A stretch of DNA of 64,000 nucleotides from Oscillospiraceae bacterium (GTDB lineage Bacteria; Bacillota; Clostridia; Oscillospirales; Oscillospiraceae): positions 110,742 through 174,741 of the forward strand of contig WRAB01000001.1 of the NCBI GenBank assembly GCA_009780435.1, in the 5' to 3' direction. How positions within the stretch are numbered: position 1 is the stretch's first letter; each line of letters starts with the position of its first letter. Shown here piece by piece: positions 16,034 through 24,318 of the stretch. The notes under the pieces are model-generated. The model did not search any database. It saw nothing but the letters and a program-made list of their open reading frames with translations, and was not told the DNA's origin. The position numbers and the translations under genes are program-made.

Positions 16034-18199
16034 CTACGCAACATTTGGGATTTTTAGTACCCGCCCAATATGCAACATATCGCTTGTTAAACTGTTCAGA
16101 GCAGAAATCGCGGCCACGGTTGTGCCGAACCGTTGCGCAAGTAACCACAAGGTGTCGCCTGCTACCACGGTGTGGTTGAAGTATCCACTGGGCGGCGGGG
16201 TTGGTGGAACGGTTGTAATGCTTGGTATTTTTAATACTTGCCCAATATGCAACATATCGCTTGTTAAACTGTTCAGAGCAGAAATTGCGGCCACGGTTGT
16301 GCCGAACCGTTGCGCAAGTAACCACAAGGTATCACCTGCTACCACAGTGTGGTTGAAGTACCCGCTAGGCGGCGGAGCAGGTGTCAACACGCGTTCGTAT
16401 TGCCGCATAATTTCGCCCCAAGTGATTGGTCCGACGATACCATCGGGGACTAATCCGAACTCCCGCTGGAACGCAATCACGGACGATTCAGTTCTTGTCC
16501 CGAATATACCGTCTACCGCGAGGGGCGGGATATTCGGGTATCTCTGGCCAATGACATTTAAATATTCTTGTATAATACGAACATTTTGCCCGGTTGCGCC
16601 AATGCGAATCAGCGTACCGGGGTATGGAGGCAAGATAATACCCGGCGGGGGTGTTGGCGGTACGATCACAGGCGGAATGGTCACATTCTGATTGATGCCA
16701 CGATAAACCGCGTATAGTTGATTCCAAGTAAGCGGCCCGACAACGCCATCTGCAACAAGCCCAAAATTTCTTTGAAATTCAATCACAGCGTTTCTGGTTC
16801 GCGCGTCAAACACGCCGTCTTGTATCACGGTTGGCACTACATCATAAAACGCCGCGATTACATTTAGAATATACTGCAACTCTAACACATGTTGCCCGCG
16901 TGACCCCTGCGACAGCACAACATGGGGCGGATTTTGACCGATGGAATCCCGAATTCCCTCTGTATCCAGCTCGGCAAGTCTGGAAACTGCCACGAAAATC
17001 ATTGTAATTCTGTTCCACGTAGCCCTTCCGACGACTCCGTCCACCGTCAAACCATTGATCCTTTGGAATTCTCGCACAGCCGCAGCCGTATCCGCGCCAA
17101 ACACGCCATTCGGATTTTCAATGCGAGGGATTGAGGGGAAATTGACTCGAATTCTGTTTAGATAATTTTGAATCCGCCGCACCGCATCCCCACTACTTCC
17201 GATTGTGAGCACATGACCCGGAAAGGTTATGGGGATGCCTCCGATATTGTTACTTTGCGTCAACACAATGTCATTCGGGTAAGAGCGACGCAAGATTTGC
17301 AGGGGAGTCAGCCCTTGATTCGCAAGGGTGACAGTACCCCATTGTGACATGCCGCCGTGTTGGCAAGCACCCGATGGACCGGCGCAAAAACGTGCGGGCC
17401 ATGGGTTGATGAACCCGGCTCTGTGTATGTATACATTGAAATAGGCGTCAACAAGGTCGCTGATACTTTGAAAGATCGGGCCGCCTTCCCGGTAGGCCAT
17501 GTCAAATTGGGTGTTGTTGGTGATATCGAAATGAAAGCCACGGCTTGGATACCACTCTGTAAATACCCGATTCAAAGCAAAGGTTACAATTGCGTGGATA
17601 TTCGCTAAAAGCGAGTTGCGGGGCCATGTGGAAAAAATTTCGCTGGATGTCACATTTTTTATATAGTCGGCAAATCGAACCCGTATATTTCTGGCGGCTG
17701 CATTGGTGGGGGCACCTAAGTGAACGGTTATAAAATCGGGAATCACCACTTCGGGCAAAGCCCTTGTTCTTGGTGGATAAAGTGTCCCGGGTAGCGGGAC
17801 TTGATCCTGATACGGTGGTCGCGCAAGCAAGCCGATTTCAGAAATTTGGATATAATTATCTGTAACAGGATTTGGCTCATCTGCCACCGGCTCCATATGC
17901 ACAGGTAGAATAGCCGTCTGCGTATCAACAATTTCTACACCATGTATGTGCTCTGTAACAAATCCAAGTGCACGTACGCGCACAGTAACCGTTGCATAGG
18001 CGGATCCTTGGTAATGGGGGTCTAACGTAAGTGTTACACTAGGCGCGATTATCTCAAACGGTTGTGTCATGCCGCCCGTATCAGTTTCCGCCTCATAAAG
18101 AAGGGTGCCGTCAGTGTCTGCAACGGTAACGTGTGCATTGGGAACAGGCAATGCGTCATCACCCGTTGTTGCATGTATTGTCAAAAAACCTATACCCAT
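16034..18199 (-). CDS. SpoIID-like protein with peptidoglycan-binding and LysM domains
   Basis: 721 residues. Order: carboxypeptidase-regulatory-like beta domain (about 1-110), SpoIID/LytB-like domain (about 150-345, with SLLANIHAIVTFALNR and CQHGGMSQWGT), three peptidoglycan-binding type 1 domains (each with DGVxGxxTxxAVxxFQRxxGLxxDGxVGxxTW), and two LysM domains at the C-terminus. SpoIID-type enzymes cut glycan strands lacking stem peptides in sporulation. No signal peptide or membrane segment is visible, which fits synthesis in the mother cell around a forespore or cortex; that location is inference. The two LysM modules are almost identical, from a recent duplication. Confidence 0.85.
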   Translation of the reverse strand: MGIGFLTIHATTGDDALPVPNAHVTVADTDGTLLYEAETDTGGMTQPFEIIAPSVTLTLDPHYQGSAYATVTVRVRALGFVTEHIHGVEIVDTQTAILPVHMEPVADEPNPVTDNYIQISEIGLLARPPYQDQVPLPGTLYPPRTRALPEVVIPDFITVHLGAPTNAAARNIRVRFADYIKNVTSSEIFSTWPRNSLLANIHAIVTFALNRVFTEWYPSRGFHFDITNNTQFDMAYREGGPIFQSISDLVDAYFNVYIHRAGFINPWPARFCAGPSGACQHGGMSQWGTVTLANQGLTPLQILRRSYPNDIVLTQSNNIGGIPITFPGHVLTIGSSGDAVRRIQNYLNRIRVNFPSIPRIENPNGVFGADTAAAVREFQRINGLTVDGVVGRATWNRITMIFVAVSRLAELDTEGIRDSIGQNPPHVVLSQGSRGQHVLELQYILNVIAAFYDVVPTVIQDGVFDARTRNAVIEFQRNFGLVADGVVGPLTWNQLYAVYRGINQNVTIPPVIVPPTPPPGIILPPYPGTLIRIGATGQNVRIIQEYLNVIGQRYPNIPPLAVDGIFGTRTESSVIAFQREFGLVPDGIVGPITWGEIMRQYERVLTPAPPPSGYFNHTVVAGDTLWLLAQRFGTTVAAISALNSLTSDMLHIGQVLKIPSITTVPPTPPPSGYFNHTVVAGDTLWLLAQRFGTTVAAISALNSLTSDMLHIGRVLKIPNVA
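16050..16377 (-). repeat. Tandem duplication of the LysM-coding segment
   Basis: Two copies of about 150 bases (16050-16200 and 16227-16377), offset by 177 bases, with only around ten differences. Each encodes GYFNHTVVAGDTLWLLAQRF and the rest of one LysM domain. Confidence 0.9.
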
Positions 18200-18343
18200 T
18201 TGTGTAGTCTCACTTTCAAGTAGAACGTCTTAACTACAGTTTATGAAAAGGATAGGTTTTATGTGAGATGAAATCTATAAAATAGCACGTATTCGCCTGA
18301 TGGCCCAAACGGGGATGTTGCAACGCCACAGTAAAAGCAATCG

Positions 18344-19195
18344 TTATTTCTCTGCTGAGTTTGGAATCGCAACCGTAAACAAAACCCCAATCCGTTCATC
18401 ACTCTCTAGCCGAACCGTCCCCCCCAAATTTTCCGCCGCGTGTTTCACGATAGAAAGCCCAAGCCCTGTACCGCCAACCGCCTTGCTCCTGCCGCTGTCC
18501 AAGCGATAAAATCGCTCAAACATCCGTGGCTGATGCCCCAATGGAATTGGCTCTCCATCGTTGCGAATCGAAAAAATAATCTCATCTCCGCTCACATTTA
18601 GACGAATTTCCACGCGTCCACTCGGACGGGTATAGTTCACCGCATTGACGATGAGATTGCTGAACATCTCATAGACATTTTTCCGATTCGCATAAAGCGC
18701 CGCCGGCTCTATCGCAACATCTACCCTGAGGCGCTCTTGTTCAATTTGGGTCATCAATTCATCCACACACGCTTGGATGAGTTGAGCCAGATTTATGTGT
18801 TCTTTTTCCCCGACAATCTCGCGGCTCTCGAGCCTGTTAATCATGATAATATCGTTAATCAAACTGTGGAGCCGCTCCGCCTCCATTCCGATTCGCTGGA
18901 GCAACTCTCGCTGTTGTTCTTTCCCCAGCGGTACATCTGCACATAAAAGCTCGGCACTGCCTTTGATTGCAGTTACCGGCGTTTTCAGTTCATGGCTTGC
19001 GCTTGCGAAAAAGTCTCGCCGCAGCAGTGATGCTTCTCGGCTCTCGACAGTCAAATCGTTGAATTTTTTTGCAATCTCTTTTAATTCATTGCAGGGGTAA
19101 TCTTCAGGGTTCAAATACGGGCGCACAAGCCCTCTGTTCATCATGTCGTCTCTGAGCTTTGTAACATGGGATGTACGTATGAAAAACTTTTTCAC
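18344..19195 (-). CDS. phoR: PhoR-like sensor histidine kinase without membrane segments
   Basis: 283 residues. H-box SASHELKTPV with the phosphoryl-accepting His at about 68, N-box NLIVNAVNY, G1/F/G2 boxes (IRNDGEPI, MFERFYRLD, GGTGLGLSIVKH). Full PhoR kinases have 400-600 residues with an N-terminal membrane/PAS part; here the protein begins only about 65 residues before the H-box and has no hydrophobic segment. GTG start overlaps the phoB stop by 4 bases. As the last gene of the pst-phoU-phoB operon, it probably senses phosphate through PstB/PhoU contact rather than an external domain; that is inference. Confidence 0.85.
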   Translation of the reverse strand: MKKFFIRTSHVTKLRDDMMNRGLVRPYLNPEDYPCNELKEIAKKFNDLTVESREASLLRRDFFASASHELKTPVTAIKGSAELLCADVPLGKEQQRELLQRIGMEAERLHSLINDIIMINRLESREIVGEKEHINLAQLIQACVDELMTQIEQERLRVDVAIEPAALYANRKNVYEMFSNLIVNAVNYTRPSGRVEIRLNVSGDEIIFSIRNDGEPIPLGHQPRMFERFYRLDSGRSKAVGGTGLGLSIVKHAAENLGGTVRLESDERIGVLFTVAIPNSAEK

Positions 19196-19893
19196 GTTTC
19201 ACCGCCCCCTATAAAGCGATACCCAACGCCGCGCACCGTCTTAATGTATTCCCGCTCCGAATCTACCGCTCGGATTTTTTGCCGCAGGGTTGCGATATGA
19301 ATATCCAAAGTCCGTGTTTCGCCGTAGTAATCGTCGCCCCAAACTTTGTCGAGGAGTTCTTCGCGGTCAATCGCCCGTTCTTGGTGCTCCATCAAAATTT
19401 GCAAAAGCGCAAATTCTTTAAACGTGAGCTCTAGCGGAATCCCTGCCACTACGGCCTCCCGCGTCGCCGCATTGAGCGAAAGTGCGCCTGCCGACCACAT
19501 CTGCTCCGGCTCTTTTTGCTCTGACACACGGCGCAGTTGCGCCCGCACACGTGCGCAAAGTTCTAACACGCTAAAGGGCTTCGTAATATAATCATCTGCC
19601 CCAGCGTCTAGTCCGATTACCTTATCAAGCTCCGTGTCTCGTGCCGTAAGCATAATGATCGGGATATGCCGAATGGATTTCGACTGCCGGATTTTCCGCA
19701 CGGCTTCGATGCCGTCCATCCCGTCCATCATAATATCGAAAATTGCCACGGCAGGAGGTGCATGCTCCATCGCCAAAATGGCCTCTTCGGCAGAGCCGAA
19801 CCCTACGGAAACATAGCCGTGGCTAGACAGTGCCACCTCTACCAAGCGGCGGATGCTCTCATCATCTTCCACGATTACAATGCGTTCATTCAT
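19192..19893 (-). CDS. phoB: Phosphate regulon response regulator, OmpR/PhoB family
   Basis: 233 residues. Receiver domain (acidic EDDE at 9-12, phospho-acceptor Asp at about 53 in IFDIMM, Lys in TKPFS) followed by a winged-helix DNA-binding domain (EFALLQILMEH, RTLDIHIATLRQKI, VRGVGYRFIGG). It directly follows phoU and overlaps the kinase gene. It is expected to bind the Pho box upstream of pstS. Confidence 0.93.
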   Translation of the reverse strand: MNERIVIVEDDESIRRLVEVALSSHGYVSVGFGSAEEAILAMEHAPPAVAIFDIMMDGMDGIEAVRKIRQSKSIRHIPIIMLTARDTELDKVIGLDAGADDYITKPFSVLELCARVRAQLRRVSEQKEPEQMWSAGALSLNAATREAVVAGIPLELTFKEFALLQILMEHQERAIDREELLDKVWGDDYYGETRTLDIHIATLRQKIRAVDSEREYIKTVRGVGYRFIGGGET

Positions 19894-20556
19894 TTAAAAA
19901 ATCCTATCGTTTTTTCGTATGCCGGTTTTATAAAATTCCACCCACTCACAGATATTCTCCGCATGGTCCCCGACACGTTCTAAATACTTGATGATCATCA
20001 AATAATCCAAAGCCGCATCCATAAGGCTCACATCTGTCCGAATTTTCTCGCCGAGGACGGCACGAATTGTGAGGAAGTAGTCGTCTACAATGTCGTCTTT
20101 TTCCTGTGTCTGCTTCGCCAGCTCTAAATCCTCTTTCACATAGGCTGCAATCGCCGAGGAAGCCATGTCTTGCGTGGCGGCTGCCATGGCCTTGAGGTCA
20201 GCTTGAATTTCCGGGAACATCGGCGCGGTCAGATGTAGAGAAATCTCTGCAATATCCGCAGCGGCATCTCCAATGCGTTCAATGTCCGTAATCATTTTAA
20301 TCGCCGTACTGATTTTTCGCAAATCCCTCGCCACAGGTTGCTGTTTGAGCAACAGGCGCAGACAGGTCTGCTCGATATTGCGTTCCATCTCGTCCATCTG
20401 GTCGTCATCATCCACTACTTGCTGTGCAAGCGTTCGGTCCCCCGTGAGCAGGGCTGTTGTGGCGCGGTCAATGGCGGTGCGCGCTGTCTCGCCCATTTTG
20501 ATCAAGGAATCGGATAGGGCTTGCAGTTCTTCATCAAATCGTTGTCTCGCATTCAT
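19894..20556 (-). CDS. phoU: Phosphate transport accessory/regulatory protein PhoU
   Basis: 220 residues of two PhoU helical repeats with the acidic metal-binding patterns (DDDQMDEMERNIE and KDDIVDDYF). PhoU links the Pst transporter to PhoR/PhoB signalling and limits phosphate uptake. Start ATG follows GGAGGAG. It lies between pstB and phoB in the operon. Confidence 0.94.
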   Translation of the reverse strand: MNARQRFDEELQALSDSLIKMGETARTAIDRATTALLTGDRTLAQQVVDDDDQMDEMERNIEQTCLRLLLKQQPVARDLRKISTAIKMITDIERIGDAAADIAEISLHLTAPMFPEIQADLKAMAAATQDMASSAIAAYVKEDLELAKQTQEKDDIVDDYFLTIRAVLGEKIRTDVSLMDAALDYLMIIKYLERVGDHAENICEWVEFYKTGIRKNDRIF

Positions 20557-20571
20557 GGTTTCGCTCCTCCT

Positions 20572-21324
20572 TTAACCAAATCTGCCGGTGATATAATCTT
20601 CTGTCCGCTTATCTTTCGGCATGGAGAATATCTCGTCTGTTTTTCCCGATTCCACCAAATCCCCAGTGAGGAAAAACGCCGTCCGATCCGAAATCCGCGC
20701 CGCTTGTTGCATATTGTGAGTGACAATGACAACCGTGTAATCTTGCTTGAGGTGTCCCATCAATTCTTCAATCTTCATCGTAGAGGCCGGATCAAGTGCC
20801 GAGGTCGGCTCGTCCATGAGCAGTACATCCGGCGAGACACTAAGGGCGCGGGCGATACAAAGCCGTTGCTGCTGACCGCCAGAGAGGGAGAGCGCACTCT
20901 TTTTCAAACGATCTTTTACCTCATCCCAAAGCGCTGCCCCACGCAGGGATCGCTCGACCAAATCATTCAACTCCGCCTTGCTCAAATTGTCGTGGAGTTT
21001 TGGCCCGTAGGCAACATTATCGTATATACTCATTGGAAACGGATTCGGCTTTTGAAATACCATCCCGATGCTTTTTCTAAGTGCCGTCACATCGACTTGC
21101 CCCGCATAAATATTTTCTCCGTGATAGGTAACTTCACCGGTAATCTTCACGCCTTGGATGAGGTCATTCATCCGGTTGAGTGTCCGAAGAAAGGTACTCT
21201 TTCCACAGCCGGACGGCCCAATGAGTGCCGTAATCTCTCGTGCTGGAACATCTAAGTCAATGTCTTTCAGAGCCTGAAAGTCACGGTAGTATAGGCAGAG
21301 CTTTTTCGCGCAAATAATATTCAT
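20572..21324 (-). CDS. pstB: Phosphate ABC transporter ATP-binding protein
   Basis: About 250 residues with Walker [11 protein letters not shown]-loop FQKPNPFP typical of PstB, signature LSGGQQQR, Walker [12 protein letters not shown] and H-loop VTHNM. The ATG at 21324 is preferred over a GTG three codons upstream because AGGTG is properly spaced from it. It powers phosphate import through PstCA. Confidence 0.96.
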   Translation of the reverse strand: MNIICAKKLCLYYRDFQALKDIDLDVPAREITALIGPSGCGKSTFLRTLNRMNDLIQGVKITGEVTYHGENIYAGQVDVTALRKSIGMVFQKPNPFPMSIYDNVAYGPKLHDNLSKAELNDLVERSLRGAALWDEVKDRLKKSALSLSGGQQQRLCIARALSVSPDVLLMDEPTSALDPASTMKIEELMGHLKQDYTVVIVTHNMQQAARISDRTAFFLTGDLVESGKTDEIFSMPKDKRTEDYITGRFG

Positions 21325-21333
21325 CTCGATCAC

Positions 21334-22191
21334 CTAAATCCTTCTCAGCTTGCGCTTCACTAATTTTACACCAAAATTCAATAAAAGTACAATGAAAATC
21401 AAGATGGACGCAATGGCAAAGCTCACATCGAAATTTCCATGCTCTGTCGCGTAGACGAACAGCATGACGGAAAGTGTTCCGCCACTTGCGTGCAACGCCT
21501 CAAAATAATTCGTCACCAGGAAATACCCCGTCCCGGCGGTAAACAACAGCGCCGCGCTTTCGCCAACCATACGGCCCACGGCTAAGATGACGCCAGTCAC
21601 AATCCCGTCCAAGCTCGAAGGTAGGATAATTGTCCGAATCATATACCACTTCGTTGCGCCCAATGCAAAGGCCCCCTCCCGGTATGATACCGGCACGGTT
21701 CGCAAGGCCTCTTGCGTTGTGCGGACGATGGTCGGTAAACTCAAAATCGAAAGCGTGAGCGCACCGGCTAAAATGCTCACCCGCAGTCCAAGCCCTTGGA
21801 TAAAGAGCAAAACCCCCACCAGAGCGTAGATAATAGACGGAATTCCCGCCAAAGTTTCCGTCGCAAACTCAATGATTCGCACCAAGCGCCGGCTCGTGGC
21901 GTACTCGTTCAAGTAGATTGCCGCTCCAATTCCAATCGGCAACACGATAGCCAGTGTTGTGATGATGAGAAAAAGCGTAAACAAAATGTTCGGCAGTATC
22001 CCAATTGTGCCACGCAACGCACTGCGCGCAGTGGAGAGAAACTCCCAGGAAATATGACCCAGGCCACGGTAAAAGACGTAGCCAATCAAGCCCACAATCA
22101 ATCCCACCGCGATGGCTGCAGAAAGCCCAATCAATCCCATCAAAAATCCGCTATATGCCCGGCGTTTGAGGGGCAAACGACCATTCTTCAT
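21334..22191 (-). CDS. pstA: Phosphate ABC transporter permease PstA
   Basis: 285 residues with six predicted membrane segments and the EAA loop (REGAFALGATKWYMIRTIILPSSLDGI). Its ATG overlaps the pstC stop by 4 bases. It forms the inner-membrane channel with PstC. Confidence 0.95.
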   Translation of the reverse strand: MKNGRLPLKRRAYSGFLMGLIGLSAAIAVGLIVGLIGYVFYRGLGHISWEFLSTARSALRGTIGILPNILFTLFLIITTLAIVLPIGIGAAIYLNEYATSRRLVRIIEFATETLAGIPSIIYALVGVLLFIQGLGLRVSILAGALTLSILSLPTIVRTTQEALRTVPVSYREGAFALGATKWYMIRTIILPSSLDGIVTGVILAVGRMVGESAALLFTAGTGYFLVTNYFEALHASGGTLSVMLFVYATEHGNFDVSFAIASILIFIVLLLNFGVKLVKRKLRRI

Positions 22192-23054
22192 GCCTTATAC
22201 CCCCTTTTTAACGCGAAATTCAAGATCAAATTGATCATCATAATGAAACAAAACAGCACAAGTCCAATGCTCAAGAGCGTCTGCCGTTGGAAGCCCGTGG
22301 CATAGGAGAGCTCCATCGCAATTGCAGTTGTGAGGGATCGCGCCGGCTCAAACAAGTTCGGCATGTTTGGAACATTTCCCATCACCATCAGAACAGCCAT
22401 CACCTCTCCGATGGCGCGTCCGATGCCGAGTACAACTCCGGCCGCAATTCCGCTCTTTGCCGCAGGAACACTCACCTTGAAGATCGTCTCCGTCTTTGTC
22501 GCGCCAAGGGCAAAGCTCGCCTCTTCATATTCACGGGGAACAGCGGCAAGCGCCGTCCGGCTCACGCTAATGATGCCGGGTAAAATCATCACAGAGAGCA
22601 CCAGAATCGCCGAGAGCAAAATTGCCCCGCTTGCAAGCGCAAACGTGCGCTGGACAAGGGGAACGAGCACAATCATGCCGACAAACCCATATACAACCGA
22701 CGGAATCCCCGCAAGCAACTCCACTGCCGTATTCACTACCGCAGCAAGACGTGGATTTGCAACTTTTGCGAGAAAAATCGCCGTCATTAGCCCGATTGGC
22801 ACGCCGATTAGAATCGCACCGATTGTACTGTAGATTGAGGTGAGAATAAAAGGTAGAATGCCAAACGCCGGATTCGCGCCCGTGCTGCGCCATTCTTGGC
22901 CGGATAGAAATGCCCAGAGCCCAATCTCACGAATTGCCGGAATTCCGTTTATGATTAAGAATGCGGAAATGGTAGCTACCGCAATAATTGTCACCATGCC
23001 GAGTGCGAAAAACACAGCCTGCATGGTTTTCTCGACAATGTTTTTTGTTTTCAT
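22188..23054 (-). CDS. pstC: Phosphate ABC transporter permease PstC
   Basis: 288 residues with six predicted membrane segments and the EAA loop (EEASFALGATKTETIFKVSVPAAKSGI). The frame is open further upstream, but that part is only the translated palindromic repeat at 23076-23150. The ATG at 23054 after a G-rich site is the sensible start. Confidence 0.94.
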   Translation of the reverse strand: MKTKNIVEKTMQAVFFALGMVTIIAVATISAFLIINGIPAIREIGLWAFLSGQEWRSTGANPAFGILPFILTSIYSTIGAILIGVPIGLMTAIFLAKVANPRLAAVVNTAVELLAGIPSVVYGFVGMIVLVPLVQRTFALASGAILLSAILVLSVMILPGIISVSRTALAAVPREYEEASFALGATKTETIFKVSVPAAKSGIAAGVVLGIGRAIGEVMAVLMVMGNVPNMPNLFEPARSLTTAIAMELSYATGFQRQTLLSIGLVLFCFIMMINLILNFALKRGYKA

Positions 23055-23075
23055 GTGTACCCCCAAAAACGCATT

Positions 23076-23150
23076 GTAGGGGCGCACAATGTGCGCCCGC
23101 CTGTTTCCCAGTCGCAAACAAGGGCGCGGGCGCACATTGTGCGCCCCCAC
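23076..23150. repeat. Inverted pair of GTAGGGGCG palindromes between pstS and pstC
   Basis: Copy A (23076-23100) and copy B (23126-23150, opposite strand) share GGGGCGCACA/TGTGCGCCC. Each folds alone, and the two can pair with each other across the 25-base gap. Confidence 0.85.
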
Positions 23151-23171
23151 AAGCCCTTAGCGTCAGCCAGC

Positions 23172-23996
23172 CTACAGCACCTGCACCACGCCGGCATTTG
23201 AGATGATCTCCGTCGCCGCGGGGCTCATGATAAAGTCGATGAACGCTTGTGTTGCTTCAGATGGTTCTGTGCCGAGCTGTGTCATTAGGATGAATGGTCT
23301 CTGAATGGGATATGAGCCGTCTAGGAGTGTTTCCTCTGTACAGGGGATACCGTTCACGGTTACGATCCGCACTGTGTCACCCACAGCGGAGAGAGAGGAG
23401 TAGCCGATGGCAAAGGAATTCGTCGCAACTGCTGTAATCACAGCGCCGCCGGAAGTGAGTTCCTGGTCGTGAACCACTTGATCTTCAATCCCCATAATGT
23501 CATCAAATGCGCCCCTGCTACCGGAACCCGCCTCACGTCCGATCACCGCAATCGGTGCGTCATCACCGCCGACTTCGCTCCAGTTTGTAATTGCGCCGGT
23601 GTAAATCGCTGCGATTTGATCCGTGGAAAGATCGGTGACTGGATTATCCGGGTGGACGATAACTGCAAGCCCGTCAATGGCGAAGATGATAGCATCTACG
23701 CCGTCCTCACCGTCGCGCAGGTGGCGGCTGGAGAGCCCGATGTCTGCCGTGCCTTCCATAGCGGATGTGATTCCCGCCCCGGAGCCCGTGGCATCGAATG
23801 TGGGCGTGACACCGGGGTGTTCTTCACGAAACGCTTCGATCAGCGAGGCGATGACCCGCTCTGTCGAGGTGGAGCCGTTGAGCGAAATGCGTCCGGAGAG
23901 GCCGTCTCCGGACGCCGTGCCACCACTGTCACAAGCGGTGAGCAAGACGAGTGCTGCCAATAAGAGTGCGAGTAAACCAATCGCTTTCTTTTTCAT
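23172..23996 (-). CDS. pstS: Phosphate-binding lipoprotein PstS
   Basis: About 274 residues. Lipoprotein signal peptide ending LLTAC with Cys at about 22, followed by the PstS-type phosphate-binding fold (GSTSTERVI, ATGSGAGI, REAGSGSRGAFD). It captures external phosphate for PstCAB. The ATG at 23996 is taken; an in-frame ATG eight codons upstream is less likely because it would place the GGAG site inside the gene. First gene of the operon and directly behind the Pho box. Confidence 0.95.
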   Translation of the reverse strand: MKKKAIGLLALLLAALVLLTACDSGGTASGDGLSGRISLNGSTSTERVIASLIEAFREEHPGVTPTFDATGSGAGITSAMEGTADIGLSSRHLRDGEDGVDAIIFAIDGLAVIVHPDNPVTDLSTDQIAAIYTGAITNWSEVGGDDAPIAVIGREAGSGSRGAFDDIMGIEDQVVHDQELTSGGAVITAVATNSFAIGYSSLSAVGDTVRIVTVNGIPCTEETLLDGSYPIQRPFILMTQLGTEPSEATQAFIDFIMSPAATEIISNAGVVQVL

Positions 23997-24071
23997 TTTG
24001 ATACATTCTCCTTTTTTCATCTATACTTCCTAAGTCAAGCACATTTTATCAATCTATAAGTGTTTGCTACT

Positions 24072-24109
24072 ATCATGGAAAGATCAAATGTTTGTAAAAT
24101 TCTTGTAAA
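24072..24109 (-). promoter_or_regulatory. Pho box and promoter of the pst operon
   Basis: On the minus strand two TTTACAA direct repeats (24103-24109 and 24092-24098), 11 bases apart, precede a -10-like CATGAT (24072-24077). Direct repeats with 11-base spacing are the usual PhoB/PhoP recognition layout. There is no good -35, as expected for an activated promoter. Confidence 0.7.
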
Positions 24110-24161
24110 GTGAAGATGATTCCGTGCGTGTACAGCGTAGACTCCAGCGCACCACAGAGAA

Positions 24162-24271
24162 AAGCCCCCCATTCCTTGTCGATTCTAAGGAATGGCGGGC
24201 TTTCTATACCGAAGAAGCCTCTACATCTTCTATAAAACATGCCGATAGCACTTTCCAATCGGCATGTTTTG
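24162..24271. other. Two hairpins between the pst promoter and asnA
   Basis: Hairpin 1: AAAGCCCCCCATTCCTT with AAGGAATGGCGGGCTTT (24162-24202). Hairpin 2: ACATGCCGAT with ATCGGCATGT followed by TTTTGTT (24237-24271). No gene is seen in between. The second overlaps the asnA promoter region, so it could be an operator as well as a terminator. Confidence 0.5.
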
Positions 24272-24280
24272 TTATATAAT
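24252..24280 (+). promoter_or_regulatory. Probable asnA promoter
   Basis: -10 TATAAT (24275-24280), 17 bases after a weak -35 TTTCCA (24252-24257), just before asnA. Confidence 0.5.
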
Positions 24281-24318
24281 GCAACAATCAAAATTCCGAT
24301 AGATCGGGGAGGCCGCTT

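Noticed and set aside
15987..16691. 234-codon frame opposite the LysM gene
   Set aside because: It reads the tandem LysM duplication in antisense and repeats for that reason only.
22188..23150. Longer PstC with 32 extra N-terminal residues
   Set aside because: The extension only translates the palindromic repeats; the start at 23054 is better.
24073..24291. 72-codon frame on the minus strand between pstS and asnA
   Set aside because: It covers the Pho box and two hairpins and has no ribosome binding site or recognisable domain.
24110..24318. T-box riboswitch before asnA
   Set aside because: The expected conserved T-box blocks (such as the GGGTGG-type sequence) are absent.
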